The notes under the pieces are model-generated. The model was not told the DNA's origin, did not search any database, and worked only from the letters and a program-made list of their open reading frames with translations. A program made the position numbers and the translations under genes. Positions 22,659-26,516 of a DNA stretch of 26,516 nucleotides are shown here, one piece after another. The DNA is taken from NCBI GenBank assembly GCA_002310055.1, contig DBXS01000018.1, forward strand, positions 24,052 through 50,567. The letters are read 5' to 3'. The first letter of the stretch is position 1. Every line of letters begins with the position of its first letter. This stretch comes from Clostridiales bacterium UBA1206 (GTDB lineage: Bacteria > Bacillota > Clostridia > Oscillospirales > CAG-382).

Positions 22659-23453
22659 TCATTTCGCGTACATTCCGCCGATCACGCGGTTGCCCACCGA
22701 ACAGGGGAGCAGCTTGAGCAGTACGCACACCGCTTTGTACGAAAAGCCTATGGCGTAAAGCGGTTTCACGCGCTTTTTAAAGCACACGCGGCATATCGTC
22801 TTCGCCGCCTTTTCGGGCGACATCCCGTTCTGCTCGTCATGCTCCATTTTGCTCACGCTGCGTTCTATCCTGCCGCCGTATATATCGTCGCCGGCGGGAT
22901 TTTTTTTGCGCGCCGCGGTGAATCCCGTTCGGATATCGCCCGGCATTATGGCGCAGACGCTTATCCCAAAGGGGCGCAGCTCGTTTATCAGCGCGCAGGT
23001 ATAGGTGTTTATCGCCGCTTTGGAAGCCGAATAGAACGCCTGGAACGGCAGCGCCGCCGGAGCGCCGACCGAGCTGATGTTGACTATCCTTCCGCCGCCG
23101 TTTTCGCGCATATGCGGTATGACCGCTTTGTTCACGTTCACGGTGCCGAAGAAGTTCACGTCTATCTGGCGCTTTGCGTCTTCCGGCGCAGTAAATTCCA
23201 CGGCTCCCGAAATGCCGCTGCCCGCGCAGTTGACTACCAGGTCTATGCCGCCTTCCGCGGCGACTATCCCGTCCACGGCGGCTTTTACCTGTTCATAATC
23301 GGTAACGTCGGCGCGGACGTGCAAAAGCCCCTCCTCAATGAAATCGCGGCGGCTCATACAATAGACTTTTACGCCTTTTTCGGCGAGCGCTTTTGCGGCG
23401 GCGAGCCCTATGCCGGAAGTCCCTCCGGTGACGAGCGCTGTCTTAACGTTCAT
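22659..23453 (-). CDS. Short-chain dehydrogenase/reductase (SDR family)
   Basis: The start at 23453 (MNVKTALVTGG) follows AGAGGTAAAGGA; the longer frame to 23510 runs through the hydA terminator and is rejected. The product is 264 residues. The NAD(P)-binding TGGTSGIG is near the N-terminus (about 10-17), NCAGSG corresponds to the NNAG motif, and the catalytic pair is in YSASK, with the upstream serine in NISSVGA. This is a classical SDR with an extra C-terminal hydrophobic segment. The substrate cannot be predicted. It lies downstream of hydA after a terminator, without a clear promoter of its own. Confidence 0.93.
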   Translation of the reverse strand: MNVKTALVTGGTSGIGLAAAKALAEKGVKVYCMSRRDFIEEGLLHVRADVTDYEQVKAAVDGIVAAEGGIDLVVNCAGSGISGAVEFTAPEDAKRQIDVNFFGTVNVNKAVIPHMRENGGGRIVNISSVGAPAALPFQAFYSASKAAINTYTCALINELRPFGISVCAIMPGDIRTGFTAARKKNPAGDDIYGGRIERSVSKMEHDEQNGMSPEKAAKTICRVCFKKRVKPLYAIGFSYKAVCVLLKLLPCSVGNRVIGGMYAK

Positions 23454-23485
23454 ATCCTTTACCTCTTTTTTCTTTTTAAAAACGG

Positions 23486-23526
23486 TGCAGCTTTTGCCGT
23501 ATGTTTGCACAAAGCCAAAAGCTGCA
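23486..23526 (-). terminator. Hairpin terminator of the hydrogenase operon
   Basis: TGCAGCTTTTG and CAAAAGCTGCA form a perfect 11-bp inverted repeat with a 19-nt loop. Reading leftward it is followed by CCGTTTTTAAAAAG, giving a U tract on the hydA side. The long loop may make it leaky, which matters for the dehydrogenase gene downstream. Confidence 0.8.
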
Positions 23527-23566
23527 CTCGTCTGCGCTCACGCGGCTTTACGCCGCCGGGCGCTTA

Positions 23567-25306
23567 TTATTTGTATTTGGGTCTGGGAACGTAATGGGTG
23601 TGGAGCAGTTCGTGCGCCTTGTGTCCGTTGGGTTTGCCCAGATAATCTTTGTAAAGCTTGATAAGCTCGGGGTTCTGGTGCGATTTGCGCAGGTTCTTGC
23701 GCTGATCCTCGGAATAGAGCGCCTTTGCGCGGAGTTTCTTGGGATCGATATAGCACAGATCCTTGGAGTTGATTATCGGCTGACCGCCGCCGGTCACGCA
23801 GCCGCCCGGGCAGCCCATGACTTCGATAAAGTCATATTTTGCGCCCGCTTTGACTTTTTCGAGCAGCTTGCTCGCGTTGCCGGTGCCGTTGGCGACCGCC
23901 ACGCGGATCTTTTTGCCGCCCACGTCGATGGTGGCTTCCTTGATCCCTTTGGTGCCGCGAACGGCTTTGAAATCGACTTTTTCAAGCTCTTTGCCGGTAA
24001 CGACTTCGTACACGGTGCGGAGCGCGGCTTCCATAACGCCGCCGGTCGCGCCGAATATGACGGCGGCGCCGGTGGATTCGCCCATGAGGTCGTCGAAATC
24101 TTCGTCGGGCAGATGGTTGAAATCGATGCCCGCGGTGCGTATCATGCGCGCCAGTTCTCTGGTGGTGATGACGGCGTCGACGTCCTGAAGCCCGTTGTTG
24201 GAAAGCTCTTCGCGCTTGGCTTCGAATTTCTTTGCGGTGCAGGGCATTACGGAAACGGTGAATATCTTCTTGGGGTCTATGCCGTTCTTTTCGGCGTAAT
24301 AAGATTTTATGAGCGCGCCGCCCATTTCGTGCGGGGATTTGCAGGTCGAAAGGTTGGGCAGGAACTCGGGGTAGAAGGTCTCGCAGTATTTGATCCAGCC
24401 GGGCGAGCAGGAAGTGATCAGAGGAAGCACTCCGTTGTTCGTGAGGCGGTCGATGAATTCGGTGCCTTCTTCCATTATTGTGACGTCGGCGGCGAAATCG
24501 GTGTCGAACACTTTGTCAAAGCCGAGCCTGCGCAGCGAAGCGGCGAGCTTTCCGGTGACCGAGGTGCCTACGGGCATACCGAATTCCTCGCCCAAAGCGG
24601 CGCGTACCGCGGGAGCGGGCTGTACCACGACGTGAAGATCGGGATTCGCAAGAGCGGCCCAGACTTCTTTGGTGGAATCTTTTTCGTGCAGAGCGCCGGT
24701 CGGGCAGGCGACTATGCACTGGCCGCAGTTGACGCAGGGCGAATCGGCGAGCGATTTGCCGTAAACGACGCCCACAACGCTCTTCATACCGCGCTTGGAA
24801 ACGCCTATGGCGCCTATCTGCTGAACGTTGTTGCATGCGGCTACGCAGCGGCGGCAGAGTATGCACTTGCTGTTATCGCGCACTATGGAAGGCGAGATGT
24901 CGTCCACGTTGGATTCGGGCAGCTTGCCGGAATCGAAAGGATATCCGTCGACGCCGTATTCGTTGCACAGCTGCTGGAGTTCGCAGTTGCGGTTGCGTAT
25001 GCAGCTGGTGCATTCGCGGTTATGGTTGGAAAGGAGCAGTTCCAGATTGATCTTTCTCGCGGCACGGATCTTGGGAGTGTTGGTCTTTATATCCATACCT
25101 TCGGCAACGGGGAGCACGCACGCCGCCTGAAGTCCGCGTCCGCCGCCTTCAACGAGGCATATACGGCAAGCGCCGATCTGCTGTACGTCTTTGAGATAGC
25201 ACAGCGTGGGGATGTTGACGTTGGCTTCGCGGGCGGCTTCGAGTACGGTATAGTCAGCGGGAACGCAAACTTTTACGCCGTCTATTGTAAGATTAACTTT
25301 ATTCAT
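23567..25306 (-). CDS. hydA: [FeFe] hydrogenase catalytic subunit HydA (NAD-linked, probably bifurcating)
   Basis: The product is 579 residues. In order: a [2Fe-2S] domain with C36, C47, C50 and C63; a His-Cys [4Fe-4S] site H95, C99, C102, C108; two [4Fe-4S] ferredoxin motifs at C148-C158 and C191-C201; then the H-cluster domain with L1 TSCSPGW (298-304), L2 MPCTAKKFE (354-362) and L3 EVMGCPGGCVTGGGQP (495-510). The C-terminus has the small-subunit-like HELLHTHY segment. It reversibly makes H2. The adjacent NuoF-like gene indicates a HydABC-type complex that uses NADH and ferredoxin together, an inference from gene context. AAGGGAGGA precedes the ATG; it starts 13 nt after the upstream gene. 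Confidence 0.96.
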   Translation of the reverse strand: MNKVNLTIDGVKVCVPADYTVLEAAREANVNIPTLCYLKDVQQIGACRICLVEGGGRGLQAACVLPVAEGMDIKTNTPKIRAARKINLELLLSNHNRECTSCIRNRNCELQQLCNEYGVDGYPFDSGKLPESNVDDISPSIVRDNSKCILCRRCVAACNNVQQIGAIGVSKRGMKSVVGVVYGKSLADSPCVNCGQCIVACPTGALHEKDSTKEVWAALANPDLHVVVQPAPAVRAALGEEFGMPVGTSVTGKLAASLRRLGFDKVFDTDFAADVTIMEEGTEFIDRLTNNGVLPLITSCSPGWIKYCETFYPEFLPNLSTCKSPHEMGGALIKSYYAEKNGIDPKKIFTVSVMPCTAKKFEAKREELSNNGLQDVDAVITTRELARMIRTAGIDFNHLPDEDFDDLMGESTGAAVIFGATGGVMEAALRTVYEVVTGKELEKVDFKAVRGTKGIKEATIDVGGKKIRVAVANGTGNASKLLEKVKAGAKYDFIEVMGCPGGCVTGGGQPIINSKDLCYIDPKKLRAKALYSEDQRKNLRKSHQNPELIKLYKDYLGKPNGHKAHELLHTHYVPRPKYK

Positions 25307-25319
25307 TTTCGTTCCTCCC

Positions 25320-26516
25320 TTATTTCTTGCTTATGGCGCCGAACTTGCAGGTGTCCAGGCAGGTGCCGCACTTGATGCATTTGTCCTGATCGATAACGAA
25401 CGGGGACTTGACTACGCCGCTGATGGCGTTGACGGGGCATTTTCTGGAGCACGCGGAGCAGCCTTTGCACTTTTCGGGATCGATGGTGTATCTCGCAAGC
25501 GCTTTGCAGTGGCCGGCGGGGCAGCGTTTTTCGTAAATGTGAGCTTCGTATTCGTCACGGAAGAATTTGATGGTGGCGAGTACGGGGTTGGGCGCGGTCT
25601 GGCCGAGTCCGCAGAGCGCGGTCGCCTTGATTGTGTTGGCGAGCTCTTCGAGACGTTCGATATCGCCGTCCTGGCCCTTGCCTTCGGTTATGCGGGTGAG
25701 GATGTCGAGCATCCTTCTGGTGCCTATGCGGCAGGGAGTGCATTTACCGCAGGATTCGTCGACTATGAAGCCCAGGAAGAACTTGGCTATATCGACCATG
25801 CAGTTGTCTTCGTCCATAACGATCATACCGCCGGAACCCATCATGCAGCCCATTGCGGTGAGCGTGTCGTAATCGACGGGGGTGTCGATGAGCGAAGCGG
25901 GGATGCATCCGCCGGAAGGACCGCCGGTCTGCACGGCTTTGAATTTCTTGCCGTTGGGGCAGCCGCCGCCGATCTCTTCGATAATGGTGCGGAGCGTGGT
26001 GCCCATGGGGATCTCGACGAGTCCGGTGTGGGTGATCTTGCCGCCGAGCGCGAAGATCTTGGTGCCTTTGGATTTTTCGGTGCCCATCGAAGCGAACCAT
26101 TTGGCGCCGTTGAGGATGATCTGCGCCACGTTGGCGAACGTTTCGACGTTGTTTATGATGGTGGGCTGGCCGAACAGACCTTTGACCGCCGGGAACGGAG
26201 GACGGGGTCTGGGCTCGCCGCGGTTGCCTTCTATGGAGGTGAGCAGCGCGGTCTCTTCGCCGCAGACGAACGCGCCGGCGCCGAGACGGAGCTTGATATC
26301 AAAATTGAAGCCGGTGCCGAATATGTCTTTGCCGAGCAGACCGTATTCGTGGGCCTGTTTGATGGCGATCTGCAAACGCGCGACCGCTATGGGGTATTCG
26401 GCGCGCACGTAGATGTAGCCTTCGTCGGCGCCTATAGCGTAGCCGGCTATAGCCATCGCTTCGAGCACCGCGTGGGGGTCGCCTTCGAGCACGGAACGGT
26501 CCATAAACGCGCCGGG
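25320..26516 (-). CDS. hydB: NuoF-like NADH-binding hydrogenase subunit HydB (partial)
   Basis: The frame is open to the window edge, so the N-terminal part (thioredoxin-like domain and the FMN/NADH Gly-rich start) is missing. About 398 residues are visible. They include FMDRSVLEGDPHAVLE, GAGAFVCGEETALLTSIEGNRG (FMN/NADH site), an SLBB-like domain, the NuoF [4Fe-4S] motif ESCGKCTPCRIG with the later LCGLGQ cysteine, and a C-terminal two-cluster ferredoxin domain (CKGCSACSRKCPV and CIKCGTCLDTCKFGAI). The fused ferredoxin tail separates it from respiratory NuoF and fits the B subunit of HydABC. HydC (NuoE-like) would be expected further upstream, outside the window. Confidence 0.94.
   Translation of the reverse strand, partial: PGAFMDRSVLEGDPHAVLEAMAIAGYAIGADEGYIYVRAEYPIAVARLQIAIKQAHEYGLLGKDIFGTGFNFDIKLRLGAGAFVCGEETALLTSIEGNRGEPRPRPPFPAVKGLFGQPTIINNVETFANVAQIILNGAKWFASMGTEKSKGTKIFALGGKITHTGLVEIPMGTTLRTIIEEIGGGCPNGKKFKAVQTGGPSGGCIPASLIDTPVDYDTLTAMGCMMGSGGMIVMDEDNCMVDIAKFFLGFIVDESCGKCTPCRIGTRRMLDILTRITEGKGQDGDIERLEELANTIKATALCGLGQTAPNPVLATIKFFRDEYEAHIYEKRCPAGHCKALARYTIDPEKCKGCSACSRKCPVNAISGVVKSPFVIDQDKCIKCGTCLDTCKFGAISKK

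Noticed and set aside
23501..25375. A 624-codon open frame on the plus strand opposite hydA
   Set aside because: It is antisense to a clear [FeFe] hydrogenase, has no recognisable domain, and results from the GC-rich third positions of hydA. Other long antisense frames (15569-17293 opposite the M42 genes, 21443-22375 opposite htpG, 11156-12586 opposite the lipoprotein, 5607-6818 opposite secY/adk) are rejected for the same reason.
1..26516. A defence island, prophage, insertion sequence or tRNA cluster
   Set aside because: No transposase, integrase, restriction or toxin-antitoxin gene was recognised and no tRNA cloverleaf was noticed; almost all the sequence is filled with housekeeping genes.

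Overview
The window looks like a chromosomal segment of an anaerobic Bacillota (Firmicutes), most likely a class Clostridia lineage; the exact taxon cannot be read from the sequence. Three things point there: the S10/spc/alpha gene order with a KOW gene between map and infA, rpsD lying between rpsK and rpoA, and an NAD-linked multimeric [FeFe] hydrogenase at the right end. Zinc-binding forms of S14, L24, L36, S4 and adenylate kinase are all present.

Layout. (1) 1-10,990, plus strand: one uninterrupted superoperon, the end of rplP, then rpmC-rpsQ-rplN-rplX-rplE-rpsN-rpsH-rplF-rplR-rpsE-rpmD-rplO-secY-adk-map-KOW-infA-rpmJ-rpsM-rpsK-rpsD-rpoA-rplQ, closed by a strong hairpin terminator. It encodes ribosomal proteins, the Sec translocon channel, adenylate kinase, N-terminal methionine removal, initiation factor 1 and the RNA polymerase alpha subunit. 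infA appears to begin with CTG. (2) 11,000-12,930: a 69-residue orphan ORF held between two terminators, then a lipoprotein gene with its own near-perfect promoter; the lipoprotein has two copies of an unidentified domain joined by Ser-Glu-Pro linkers. (3) 12,942-18,600, minus strand: an operon reading murD, three consecutive paralogous M42 metallopeptidases, and a PLP enzyme of the methionine gamma-lyase/aluminium-resistance family, all behind one promoter. (4) 18,640-22,645, plus strand: RNase P RNA (promoter divergent from murD), then prfB with its own consensus promoter and no programmed frameshift, a small acidic Cys-rich membrane protein, an intervening hairpin, and htpG. (5) 22,659-26,516, minus strand: a short-chain dehydrogenase and, upstream of it, hydA and a NuoF/HydB-like gene cut by the window edge.

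Most of this is housekeeping DNA. I see no CRISPR array, insertion sequence, prophage or obvious novel defence system. The points most worth following up are the duplicated-domain lipoprotein, the CTG start of infA lying in frame with the KOW gene, the murD/triple-M42/PLP operon, the orphan ORF between terminators, and the prfB-Cys protein-htpG unit with a 16-bp palindrome in the prfB leader.
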